From: Flavobacterium sp.
GTDB taxonomy: Bacteria; Bacteroidota; Bacteroidia; Flavobacteriales; Flavobacteriaceae
DNA: 10,000 nt
Assembly (NCBI RefSeq): GCF_020217025.1
Contig: NZ_JAIWOF010000122.1
Coordinates: forward strand, 1-10,000
Direction: 5' to 3'
The translations under genes were made by a program, and so were the position numbers. The notes under the pieces were generated by a model that made no database searches, was not told the origin of the DNA, and saw only the letters and a program-made list of their open reading frames with translations. Positions 1 to 5,976 of this stretch are shown one piece after another; the first letter of the stretch is position 1, and each line of letters starts with the position of its first letter.

Positions 1-78
1 GGATATGAAAAACAAGGCGAATTGTTTTTTGAAGCTTTTTTACAATCATACGAATTATTTAAATCGACAAAGCAGTAG
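1..78 (+). CDS. C-terminal end of a probable SGNH/GDSL-type hydrolase (5' partial)
   Basis: Frame 1 is open from the window edge to a TAG at 76-78, giving 25 residues that begin GYEKQGELFFEAF. The start and catalytic core lie upstream of the window. In SGNH/GDSL hydrolases the catalytic Asp-x-x-His is commonly followed by a Gly-Tyr and an amphipathic helix, and this tail has that look. Such enzymes often sit beside AlgI/DltB-type acyltransferases, as AlgJ/AlgX and DltD do, which fits the next gene. The stop codon shares its last G with the GTG start of the downstream gene, so the two are almost certainly co-transcribed and translationally coupled. That a gene ends here is well supported; the family assignment is an inference from a short tail and context. 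Confidence 0.5.
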   Translation, partial: GYEKQGELFFEAFLQSYELFKSTKQ

Positions 79-1592
79 TGAAAGCACTTTTTAGCATACA
101 AAATTGGTTTCTTGAAAATGTAGGGAATATCGATTTAGCCACCATTAAAAACTGGTTTTTATTCAACCCAAAACAACCACTATTATTTAATAGTGCAATT
201 TTTTTAGGATTCTTTTTAGTTTTCTATATTATTTACATTTTATCTAGAAAAACCCATTATTTCCGCATTACTTATGTGGTGTTATTTTCTTTGTTTTTCT
301 ATTATAAATCAAGTGGAATATATTTTGGATTGTTGATTTTTTCATCGGTAGTCGATTATGCTTTATCGCGATTAATTTATGAAGAAGCCAAACAAGGGTA
401 TCGTAAATTTTACATGATATTGAGTTTGTTGATTAATTTGGGAATGTTAGCGTATTTTAAATATACCAATTTCTTCATTGATAATTACAACGCTCTTTTT
501 AGTGGAAATATGAAGTTTGAAGATATTATTCTTCCTGTCGGAATTTCATTTTATACCTTTCAAACCTTAAGTTACACGATTGATGTATATCGAAGAGAAT
601 TAGAGCCTACGAAAAGTTTCATGGATTTCTTGTTTTTCGTATCGTTTTTCCCGCAATTAGTAGCAGGACCTATTGTAAGAGCAAGTGATTTCATTCCTCA
701 GATTTATGAGAAATTAAAGTTAACGAAAGAAGATTTCAATCGTGCTTTATTCTTAATTATTGGAGGTTTATTAAAGAAAGCGGTGATTTCAGATTACATT
801 TCGAGTAACTTTGTTGACCGTGTTTTTGATGCTCCAAACAGTTATACTGCTTTCGAAAATTTAATGGCATCTTACGGATATGCAATTCAAATTTATTGTG
901 ACTTTTCAGGATATTCTGATATTGCTATTGGATTAGCTTTATTGATGGGATTCTGGTTACCTGATAACTTTAGAACACCATACCAATCGGGATCTATTAC
1001 TGAGTTTTGGAGAAGATGGCATATTTCACTTTCGAGTTGGTTGCGAGATTATTTATATATTTCTTTAGGCGGAAACCGAAAAGGCAAAATTAGAACCTAT
1101 TTCAACTTATTCATGACGATGTTGCTTGGTGGATTATGGCACGGCGCTTCCTGGAAATTTGTAGTCTGGGGAGTTTTGCACGGATTAGCTTTGGTAGTAG
1201 AAAAATTCTTTGGACAGTTTATCAAGTTGCCTAAAAATGTATTTGTTAGAACCATTCAAGTTATTTTGACGTTCCATTTTGTGGTGTTTTGTTGGTTGTT
1301 TTTTAGAGCAAAAGATTTTACTACAGCATTTCAAATTGCAGACAATATTACCAAATTAACTTTCAATCTTGAGCAATGGCAAACCATTATTTTAGGATAT
1401 AGAAATGTCTTTTTGTTAATCGCAATTGGAGTAGTTTGGCATTTTGTTCCAGTGAAAACATTAGCCGGAATGCAAAAAACATTTTCGACATTACCATTGG
1501 TTGCAAAAGCTGTTTTATTAGGATTGATTTATTGGGTAGTGTATGCCACAGCTTCAGCCGATACACAGCCGTTTATTTATTTTCAGTTTTAG
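78..1592 (+). CDS. MBOAT family O-acyltransferase (AlgI/DltB-like)
   Basis: This 504-aa polytopic inner-membrane protein belongs to the membrane-bound O-acyltransferase family, which moves acyl groups (usually acetyl) across the membrane to exported polysaccharides or other envelope polymers. Diagnostic motifs are FWRRWHISLSSWLRDYLYI with LGGNR near residues 310-333, and GGLWHGAS at 351-358. His355 is the near-invariant MBOAT active-site histidine and His315 is a second conserved one. Many hydrophobic helices surround these motifs, and the length matches AlgI-type proteins. The start is GTG, overlapping the previous stop by one base; no in-frame ATG nearby would keep the conserved N-terminal region (NPKQPLLFNS). 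The overlap indicates an operon with the putative SGNH hydrolase, which usually provides the extracytoplasmic transfer step. The acceptor polymer cannot be told from this window. Confidence 0.93.
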   Translation: MKALFSIQNWFLENVGNIDLATIKNWFLFNPKQPLLFNSAIFLGFFLVFYIIYILSRKTHYFRITYVVLFSLFFYYKSSGIYFGLLIFSSVVDYALSRLIYEEAKQGYRKFYMILSLLINLGMLAYFKYTNFFIDNYNALFSGNMKFEDIILPVGISFYTFQTLSYTIDVYRRELEPTKSFMDFLFFVSFFPQLVAGPIVRASDFIPQIYEKLKLTKEDFNRALFLIIGGLLKKAVISDYISSNFVDRVFDAPNSYTAFENLMASYGYAIQIYCDFSGYSDIAIGLALLMGFWLPDNFRTPYQSGSITEFWRRWHISLSSWLRDYLYISLGGNRKGKIRTYFNLFMTMLLGGLWHGASWKFVVWGVLHGLALVVEKFFGQFIKLPKNVFVRTIQVILTFHFVVFCWLFFRAKDFTTAFQIADNITKLTFNLEQWQTIILGYRNVFLLIAIGVVWHFVPVKTLAGMQKTFSTLPLVAKAVLLGLIYWVVYATASADTQPFIYFQF

Positions 1593-1606
1593 TAACTTTT
1601 GTTACT
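1591..1606. promoter_or_regulatory. Crp/Fnr-like operator, site 1 (upstream of DUF6132-like gene)
   Basis: A perfect inverted repeat, AGTAAC-TTTT-GTTACT, overlaps the MBOAT stop codon. Its centre (1598.5) is 29.5 bp before the first base of the TAACTTTG box at 1628. It belongs to the same GTAAC-N4-GTTAC class as the sites at 1862, 4261, 6007 and 6029. The arms are not GC-rich and no T-run follows, so it is unlikely to be a terminator. The bound protein is inferred to be a Crp/Fnr-family activator from symmetry, length and position only. Confidence 0.65.
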
Positions 1607-1627
1607 CTTTTACATTTGTGTGTATTG

Positions 1628-1635
1628 TAACTTTG
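1628..1635 (+). promoter_or_regulatory. Bacteroidota -7 box for the DUF6132-like gene
   Basis: TAACTTTG fits the Bacteroidota sigma-A box TAnnTTTG. A start about four bases downstream would leave a leader of roughly 11-12 nt before the ATG at 1651. No TTG lies at the usual -33 distance, as expected for an activator-dependent promoter. A second match, TACATTTG at 1611-1618, lacks a matching -33 element and falls at no repeated distance from the operator, so this box is preferred. Confidence 0.6.
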
Positions 1636-1650
1636 TTCTTTTAAAGCGAG

Positions 1651-1854
1651 ATGAATAAAAAAGAAATCATAATTACGCTTGTAGGAGTTGTAGTCGGATT
1701 AATTTCGGGTTATGCTTATTACCATTATATTGGATGTGTTTCTGGAACCTGTTCTATCACTTCGAAACCATTAAATAGTACTTTGTACGGAGGTGTATTA
1801 GGAGGATTATTCTTCAACATGATAGGTGATTTTTTTAAGAAGAAGAAATCCTAA
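1651..1854 (+). CDS. Small two-helix membrane protein, DUF6132-like
   Basis: This 67-aa protein has two hydrophobic segments (about residues 7-27 and 44-60) and a C-terminal Lys-rich tail. The short linker holds GCVSGTC, with Cys29 and Cys34, then SITSKPLNSTLYGG. Length, the paired cysteines and the SITS-P--STLYG pattern match what I recall of DUF6132, small Bacteroidota membrane proteins often encoded near rhodanese and sulfide-oxidation genes. The molecular function is unknown. Two cysteines in a short loop between membrane helices would suit handling of sulfane sulfur, metal or redox, which is inference. The gene has its own promoter and operator and a leader of only about 12 nt. The leader carries TAAAGCGA, shared with the SQR gene at 4326. 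No overlap with either neighbour. Confidence 0.75.
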   Translation: MNKKEIIITLVGVVVGLISGYAYYHYIGCVSGTCSITSKPLNSTLYGGVLGGLFFNMIGDFFKKKKS

Positions 1855-1861
1855 TTGCTTG

Positions 1862-1877
1862 TGTAACAATTGTTGCC
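1862..1877. promoter_or_regulatory. Crp/Fnr-like operator, site 2 (upstream of 107-aa gene)
   Basis: TGTAACAATTGTTGCC contains GTAAC-AATT-GTTGC, one mismatch from the perfect repeat. The centre (1869.5) is 28.5 bp before the TAAATTTG box at 1898, one base closer than at the other three promoters. The right half supplies a TTG (1873-1875) 22 bp from that box, a possible -33 element. The site starts only eight bases after the previous stop codon. Confidence 0.6.
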
Positions 1878-1897
1878 TAATGCTTTTACAATTTGTG

Positions 1898-1905
1898 TAA
1901 ATTTG
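1898..1905 (+). promoter_or_regulatory. -7 box for the 107-aa gene, possibly a leaderless transcript
   Basis: TAAATTTG matches TAnnTTTG. Only four bases separate its final G from the ATG at 1910, so transcription should begin at or within a base or two of the start codon. A leaderless mRNA is the simplest reading. Confidence 0.5.
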
Positions 1906-1909
1906 TTGA

Positions 1910-2233
1910 ATGAAATTTTCTGTTCACATACTATGTGTTTATCTGTTGCTTTTGGTGGCTTTGCCGTCTGTAAGAGCAATGAAAATCTTGGTGAGTGAAA
2001 ATTGTGAACAAACCTGCCATAAATCAGATTCTGAATCTTCAGGTTGCGAGAAAGGAAAAATCATCATGAGTTTGAATTTCAGTCCCGTTCAATTTGTAGG
2101 TGAATTGGATTTTAAACCTGAAATTATTTTCCCTGAATTTCAAATCGAAAAAGAACAATCGAATTACGAGAAAATCTTTATTTCTAAATACCAAGATTCC
2201 ATTTGGCATCCGCCGAAGTTTTTCATTTCCTAA
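1910..2233 (+). CDS. Small secreted Cys-containing protein, weakly DUF6660-like
   Basis: This 107-aa protein begins with a clear Sec signal peptide of about 23 residues (KFSVHILC, a Leu-rich core, then PSVRA). The mature part has Cys32, Cys36 and Cys46 in a polar acidic stretch, followed by a segment rich in Phe, Pro, Ile and Glu, and it ends SIWHPPKFFIS. The short signal-peptide form, early Cys cluster and WxPP-like C-terminus recall DUF6660, small exported Bacteroidota proteins often encoded beside RND-type efflux genes; I hold that assignment loosely. Function is unknown, and envelope metal or thiol binding is only a suggestion from the cysteines. The start at 1910 is needed for the signal peptide; the next Met, residue 24, would remove it. 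It has its own operator and promoter and seems to have almost no leader. Confidence 0.65.
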   Translation: MKFSVHILCVYLLLLVALPSVRAMKILVSENCEQTCHKSDSESSGCEKGKIIMSLNFSPVQFVGELDFKPEIIFPEFQIEKEQSNYEKIFISKYQDSIWHPPKFFIS

Positions 2234-2255
2234 CTTAAAAAGTTGATTTTCATGT

Positions 2256-2271
2256 TTGTGTTCTTACACAA
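2256..2271. repeat. Inverted repeat TTGTGT-N4-ACACAA between two secreted-protein genes
   Basis: TTGTGT-TCTT-ACACAA is a perfect 6-bp inverted repeat in the 60-base gap between the 107-aa gene and the Kelch gene. No U-rich run follows, so it is a poor terminator. No TAnnTTTG box lies at the operator-to-box distance seen at the other sites; that position would fall on the start codon at 2294. It may be a weak mRNA hairpin or a separate protein site. Confidence 0.3.
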
Positions 2272-2293
2272 GCTTAACTTATAATGGAATAAA

Positions 2294-3892
2294 ATGAAAA
2301 ATATTTTAATCGTGTTTTTGTTGGCTTTTTTTCAGTCAACAACAGCACAAACTACCTTTGAATATGATGTGGTGCTAACTCCCGTTACAGTTTCAGGATT
2401 ACCGGGATTGCATTCGTATGCTTTTGCGCAGCACAATGGAAAATGGCTAATCATTGGAGGTCGAAAAGATGGTGTTCATGCGCGCCAACCTTTTAATGCT
2501 TTTCCAGGAGCGAAAAACAATACCGATATTTATGTGGTTGATATTGCAACGCAACAATCGTGGTCAGCTTCAGTGAATTCGCTTCCGACAGGAATCAAAG
2601 AACAATTGCAATCGACCAACATGAATTTTTATCAAGATGGTGATGCTTTATTTATTGTTGGAGGATATGCGTATTCTACAACAGCTGCCGATCATAAAAC
2701 GTTCAATAATTTGACTTCGGTTGATGTACCTAATTTGATTAACGCTATTGTGGCGGGAACTCCAATTACTTCGTATTTCAAGCAAATCACCCATGATGTT
2801 TTTGCTATTACAGGTGGACAATTGGGTAAAATTGGGAATACGTTTTATTTGGTAGGCGGACATCGTTTTGATGGTCGATACAATCCGATGAATAATCCAA
2901 CTTTTACTCAAACCTATTCCAATGCTATCCGAAAATTTACGATTGATAACTCGGGAAGCAATTTGAGTTATGCCAATTATGAAGAAATAGTGGATGCGGT
3001 TCATTTACATCGTCGCGATTATAATTTGTTGCCTCAAATATTTCCTAATGGAGAATTAGGTTACACGATTTCGTCTGGTGTATTTCAAATTGCAGTGGAT
3101 TTACCGTTTTTATATCCAGTTGATATTAAAGCAGGAGGTTATTTTCCACAGACGCAATTTAATCAATATTTGAGCAATTATCACAGTGGGAAGGCTTGTT
3201 TGTATGATGCTACCAATAACAGAATGCACAATTTGTTTTTTGGTGGAATAAGTCAATATTACTATCAAAATGACACTTTATTGCAAGATGATACGGTGCC
3301 ATTTGTGAAAACTATAAGTAGAACAACACGTTTTGCAGATGGAAGTTTACTCGAATATCAATTACCCATCGAGATGCTAAATTTAAAAGGCGCTGGAGCC
3401 GAATTTATTCCGAATGAAAATTTACCGCATTATGCAAACGAAGTTATTCAGTTGTCGAATATTACAGCGGATGAATTTGTAATTGGATATTTATTTGGAG
3501 GCATTCAAAGTTCTTCAACATCAGCGTTTACCGATAATCAAACTAGTTTGACTAGTGCTGATCCAACGGTTTACCAAGTTGAATTAGTTAAAAATCCGTT
3601 ATTAAGCACACCTCAAATTGATGGTAAAAATCCGTTTTCGTTTACGGTTTCTCCTAATCCAACATCAAATGATACGGTTAGAATTCAATTTGACATGCCT
3701 TATTCGGCTAAAGTCAATTATATTCTAACTACTTTAGATGGTAAAATTGCAGAAGAAGGAGAAATCGAAGATGTGAAAGCAGGAACAAATGTTATGAACT
3801 TTAGTTTGGCTTCGGCTAAGTCAGCGTTTGTAATTATTACTTTTGTTTTTGACGACAAATTTTATGTGTCTCAAAAAGTGATAAAAAAGTGA
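2294..3892 (+). CDS. Secreted Kelch-type beta-propeller protein with T9SS type A sorting domain
   Basis: This 532-aa protein has an N-terminal Sec signal peptide, probably cleaved around residues 18-20 (TTAQT). The body shows recurring Kelch-type strands ending in a Gly-Gly pair: WLIIGG (residues 51-56), LFIVGG (119-124), FYLVGG (184-189), LFFGG (314-318) and YLFGG (399-403). This spacing suits a divergent beta-propeller. The last 85 or so residues, from FSFTVSPNPTSNDTVRI (448-464) to a Lys-rich end (KVIKK), have the SPNP opening and beta-rich pattern of a type A T9SS C-terminal signal. The protein should therefore cross the outer membrane and be released or anchored at the surface. No promoter box was found in the 60-base gap, so it may be transcribed with the 107-aa gene. 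The ligand is unknown. Confidence 0.82.
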   Translation: MKNILIVFLLAFFQSTTAQTTFEYDVVLTPVTVSGLPGLHSYAFAQHNGKWLIIGGRKDGVHARQPFNAFPGAKNNTDIYVVDIATQQSWSASVNSLPTGIKEQLQSTNMNFYQDGDALFIVGGYAYSTTAADHKTFNNLTSVDVPNLINAIVAGTPITSYFKQITHDVFAITGGQLGKIGNTFYLVGGHRFDGRYNPMNNPTFTQTYSNAIRKFTIDNSGSNLSYANYEEIVDAVHLHRRDYNLLPQIFPNGELGYTISSGVFQIAVDLPFLYPVDIKAGGYFPQTQFNQYLSNYHSGKACLYDATNNRMHNLFFGGISQYYYQNDTLLQDDTVPFVKTISRTTRFADGSLLEYQLPIEMLNLKGAGAEFIPNENLPHYANEVIQLSNITADEFVIGYLFGGIQSSSTSAFTDNQTSLTSADPTVYQVELVKNPLLSTPQIDGKNPFSFTVSPNPTSNDTVRIQFDMPYSAKVNYILTTLDGKIAEEGEIEDVKAGTNVMNFSLASAKSAFVIITFVFDDKFYVSQKVIKK

Positions 3893-3939
3893 TACTGTTA
3901 AATTAATAAAAAATTAAGAGTACTATTTCTAAAATTATA

Positions 3940-3947
3940 TATATTTG
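3940..3947 (+). promoter_or_regulatory. Candidate -7 box for the 68-aa Cys-rich gene
   Basis: TATATTTG fits TAnnTTTG and lies 54 bases before the ATG at 4002. No good TTG is seen at the -33 distance, and no GTAAC-type repeat lies upstream. This gene therefore does not appear to belong to the operator-bearing set. The surroundings are very AT-rich, so a chance match is possible. Confidence 0.4.
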
Positions 3948-4001
3948 TAATAGCACAACACAAACAAAAAAGAATAAATAACAATTTAAAAAATACACAA
4001 A

Positions 4002-4208
4002 ATGAAAAAATTAGTTTCTATCATGGCTGTTGCCGCTTTTATGTTATCAATGAATGTTAATGCTCAAGAGCCTAAACAAAAAGCAAAAAAAGAAACAGCT
4101 AAAACTGAAAAATCTTGTTCAACTGCAGATAAAAAATCTTGTGGTTCAGAAGCTAAATCAGGAGGATGTTGTTCATCTAAAAAAGCTGCTGAGAAAAAAG
4201 CGGAATAG
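4002..4208 (+). CDS. Small secreted Cys- and Lys-rich protein
   Basis: This 68-aa protein starts with a typical signal peptide (residues 1-21, cleavage expected after VNA). The mature part is about 47 residues, mostly Lys, Ala, Glu and Ser, with four cysteines at 39, 47, 56 and 57, the last two as GGCCSSKK. Exported low-complexity Lys/Cys proteins can bind metal ions or react with sulfur species, but I recognise no family, and the function is inference from composition alone. A candidate promoter lies upstream, the 5' leader is AT-rich and roughly 50 nt long, and a strong terminator follows 21 bases after the stop, so it is probably a single-gene transcript. Low complexity makes out-of-frame ORFs here (such as a Lys/Leu-rich one over 4054-4293) likely artefacts; the signal peptide supports this frame. 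Confidence 0.75.
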   Translation: MKKLVSIMAVAAFMLSMNVNAQEPKQKAKKETAKTEKSCSTADKKSCGSEAKSGGCCSSKKAAEKKAE

Positions 4209-4229
4209 TTTTATTCAAAATAAATTTAG

Positions 4230-4259
4230 AACGCCTCGATTTTATCGAGGCGTTTTTTT
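4230..4259 (+). terminator. Strong intrinsic terminator after the 68-aa gene
   Basis: An 11-bp perfect stem, AACGCCTCGAT (4230-4240) with its complement at 4244-4254, has a TTT loop and is followed directly by a T-run to 4259. It separates the 68-aa gene from the SQR promoter, which begins two bases later. Confidence 0.92.
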
Positions 4260-4260
4260 A

Positions 4261-4276
4261 TGTAACAAATGTTGCT
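4261..4276. promoter_or_regulatory. Crp/Fnr-like operator, site 3 (upstream of SQR gene)
   Basis: TGTAACAAATGTTGCT contains GTAAC-AAAT-GTTGC, one mismatch from the perfect repeat and almost the same as site 2. The centre (4268.5) is exactly 29.5 bp before the TAAATTTG box at 4298. Its right half provides TTG at 4272-4274, 23 bp from that box, so the activator site overlaps the -33 region. Confidence 0.65.
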
Positions 4277-4297
4277 GTAGCACAAATACATAACATC

Positions 4298-4305
4298 TAA
4301 ATTTG
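4298..4305 (+). promoter_or_regulatory. -7 box for the SQR gene
   Basis: TAAATTTG matches TAnnTTTG. Initiation about four bases downstream leaves a leader of around 16 nt. The leader carries TAAAGCGA (4312-4319) six bases after the box, as in the leader at 1642-1649. Confidence 0.62.
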
Positions 4306-4325
4306 ATTTTATAAAGCGAAAAAAT

Positions 4326-5786
4326 ATGTCAAAAATAGTTGTTTTAGGTGCTGGTATAGCTGGACATACAGCGGCAGCTCACTTAAGAAGAAAATTAGGT
4401 AAGGAACACGAAGTTTTAGTAGTGTCTCCCAATAGAAATTACCAATGGGTTCCCTCAAATATATGGGTTGGAATAGGTAGAATGAAATCTAAAGAAGTAA
4501 TTTTTCCTCTAGAACCTTTATATAAAAGAAAAGGTATTGGTTACAAGCAAGCAAAAGCTGTTTCCTTTCATCCAGAAGGAGATGGTTCTGAACAAAAACC
4601 TTATATTTTAGTGGAAGGCGTTTTTGGAGATAATTTAGGAAAACAAGAAAAAGTGACCTACGATTATCTTATTAATGCTACCGGCCCAAAATTAGCTTTT
4701 GATATGACGGAAGGATTAGTACCTGAAACGAACAAAGTGTATTCCGTTTGTACTTATGATCATGCTGAAAAAGCTTCAGAAGCTCTTCATAAATTAATAG
4801 ACCAACTGAAAAAGTCAGATAAAAAATCAAAGATTTTAATTGGAACAGGTCATGCTAAAGCAACGTGTCAAGGCGCAGCTTTTGAATATATTTTGAATGT
4901 AGAAAAAGAATTGCAAAAATTTGGTGTTCGAGATAAAGCTGAAATTACATGGATTTCCAATGAATACGAATTAGGTGATTTTGGAATGGATGGTATGTTG
5001 ATGGAATACAATGGTTTCAATATGAAATCAAAAGATATGGTGGAAATGATTTTTGAAGATCGTGGCATCAAATGGATTTTAGGTGCTGGTGTAACTAAAG
5101 TAGAAGACGGAATCGTACACTATGAAAATTTAGAAGGAGAATACAAAACAGAAACTTTTGATTTTGGAATGCTTATTCCTGCTTTCTCTGGACATGGTTT
5201 TCAAGCCTACGACAAAGACGGACAGAATATTATCGAAAAATTATTCAGAGGTTTCATGGTAGTTGATGCTGATTATACACCAAAACCTTATGAAGAATGG
5301 ACGGTTCAAGATTGGCCAGAAACATATCAAAATCCAAGCTATAAAAATATTTTCGCACCTGGAATTGCTTTCGCACCACCACATACGATATCAAAACCAA
5401 GAAAAAGTAAAAACGGAACCGAAATTTTCCCAGCTCCACCACGAACTGGTATGCCTTCTGGAATTACAGCAAAATTAGTAGCTGATAATATTATAGATTC
5501 AATCAAAACTGGAAAAGAATCATTACATCATAAAGGTTCATTAGGAAATATGGGAGCTGCTTGTATTGCATCAGCAGGTTATGGAATGACGCAAGGAAGT
5601 GGTGTAAGTATTACAACCTATCCCATTGTTCCCGATTATAAAAAATATCCAAATACAGGTGGAAGAGACATTAAAAAAACTTTTGGAGATATCGGTTTAG
5701 CAGGACATTGGGTGAAATTATCCTTACACTACGCTTTTATTTACAAAGCAAAAATGAAACCTTTTTGGTGGTTAATTCCTGAATAA
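4326..5786 (+). CDS. Sulfide:quinone oxidoreductase-family FAD flavoprotein
   Basis: This 486-aa protein belongs to the NAD(P)/FAD-dependent oxidoreductases of the SQR/flavocytochrome-c sulfide dehydrogenase group. SQRs oxidise sulfide or related sulfur species to polysulfide or persulfide and pass electrons to quinone at the cytoplasmic membrane. The N-terminal FAD fold is clear: GAGIAG at residues 8-13 and YLINATGPK near 115. It has exactly three cysteines: Cys142 (VCTYDHA), Cys181 (ATCQGAAFE) and Cys413 (GAACIASAG). Classical SQRs such as that of Rhodobacter capsulatus use three essential cysteines in comparable order, two near mid-protein and one late. There is no signal peptide, and the C-terminus (HWVKLSLHYAFIYKAKMKPF) looks like an amphipathic membrane-contact helix. 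Family membership is firm; sulfide as substrate is likely but not proven. It has its own operator and promoter, and a 43-aa ORF follows 12 bases downstream. Confidence 0.88.
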   Translation: MSKIVVLGAGIAGHTAAAHLRRKLGKEHEVLVVSPNRNYQWVPSNIWVGIGRMKSKEVIFPLEPLYKRKGIGYKQAKAVSFHPEGDGSEQKPYILVEGVFGDNLGKQEKVTYDYLINATGPKLAFDMTEGLVPETNKVYSVCTYDHAEKASEALHKLIDQLKKSDKKSKILIGTGHAKATCQGAAFEYILNVEKELQKFGVRDKAEITWISNEYELGDFGMDGMLMEYNGFNMKSKDMVEMIFEDRGIKWILGAGVTKVEDGIVHYENLEGEYKTETFDFGMLIPAFSGHGFQAYDKDGQNIIEKLFRGFMVVDADYTPKPYEEWTVQDWPETYQNPSYKNIFAPGIAFAPPHTISKPRKSKNGTEIFPAPPRTGMPSGITAKLVADNIIDSIKTGKESLHHKGSLGNMGAACIASAGYGMTQGSGVSITTYPIVPDYKKYPNTGGRDIKKTFGDIGLAGHWVKLSLHYAFIYKAKMKPFWWLIPE

Positions 5787-5798
5787 AATTTTAAAATT

Positions 5799-5930
5799 AT
5801 GACACAAAGAATATCAAACGCACAGCGTTCCAAAATGCAAAATCCATTGATTCAATTATTCAAATTCTTTTATTTAAACATTAGAATTTTAAAAATTGTG
5901 GCAGGTGGACATGGTGGAACAAGAAAGTAA
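5799..5930 (+). CDS. 43-aa cationic small protein downstream of SQR
   Basis: An ATG-to-TAA ORF of 43 codons begins 12 bases after the SQR stop and ends before a terminator, so it should share the SQR transcript. The protein starts MTQRISNAQR. Residues 17-35 (LIQLFKFFYLNIRILKIVA) form a hydrophobic segment punctuated by Lys22, Arg29 and Lys32, as in an amphipathic or interfacial membrane helix. It ends AGGHGGTRK, with a Gly/His cluster that could contact a ligand or partner. It has no cysteine and no signal peptide. I do not recognise a family. Tight spacing, a typical upstream A/T-rich stretch and a balanced composition favour a real gene; a membrane anchor or small partner for the flavoprotein is a possible role, by inference. 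Confidence 0.6.
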   Translation: MTQRISNAQRSKMQNPLIQLFKFFYLNIRILKIVAGGHGGTRK

Positions 5931-5976
5931 TAATCATTTTGAAGATGATGATTGTTTTTAGTTTTATTGGTTAGTC

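Noticed and set aside
1591..1606. Perfect inverted repeat as a terminator for the MBOAT operon
   Set aside because: Short AT-rich arms and no following T-run; its motif and spacing match the other operators better.
1611..1618. TACATTTG as the promoter box of the DUF6132-like gene
   Set aside because: No TTG at the -33 distance, and it lies far too close to operator site 1; the box at 1628 keeps the 29.5-bp distance seen elsewhere.
1436..1630. + strand ORF overlapping the end of the MBOAT gene
   Set aside because: Out of frame with conserved MBOAT sequence and it reads through the operator and promoter region.
2648..3004. Reverse-strand ORF of 118 codons inside the Kelch gene
   Set aside because: It lies wholly within a well-supported + strand gene with signal peptide and sorting domain, and its product has no recognisable features.
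4054..4293. Overlapping + strand ORF rich in Lys and Leu
   Set aside because: Low-complexity out-of-frame reading of the 68-aa gene that runs through the strong terminator; no promoter or homology.
5085..5105. GTAAC-N4-GTAGA within the SQR coding sequence as a further operator
   Set aside because: The right half does not match GTTAC and no downstream TAnnTTTG box or gene start is associated with it.
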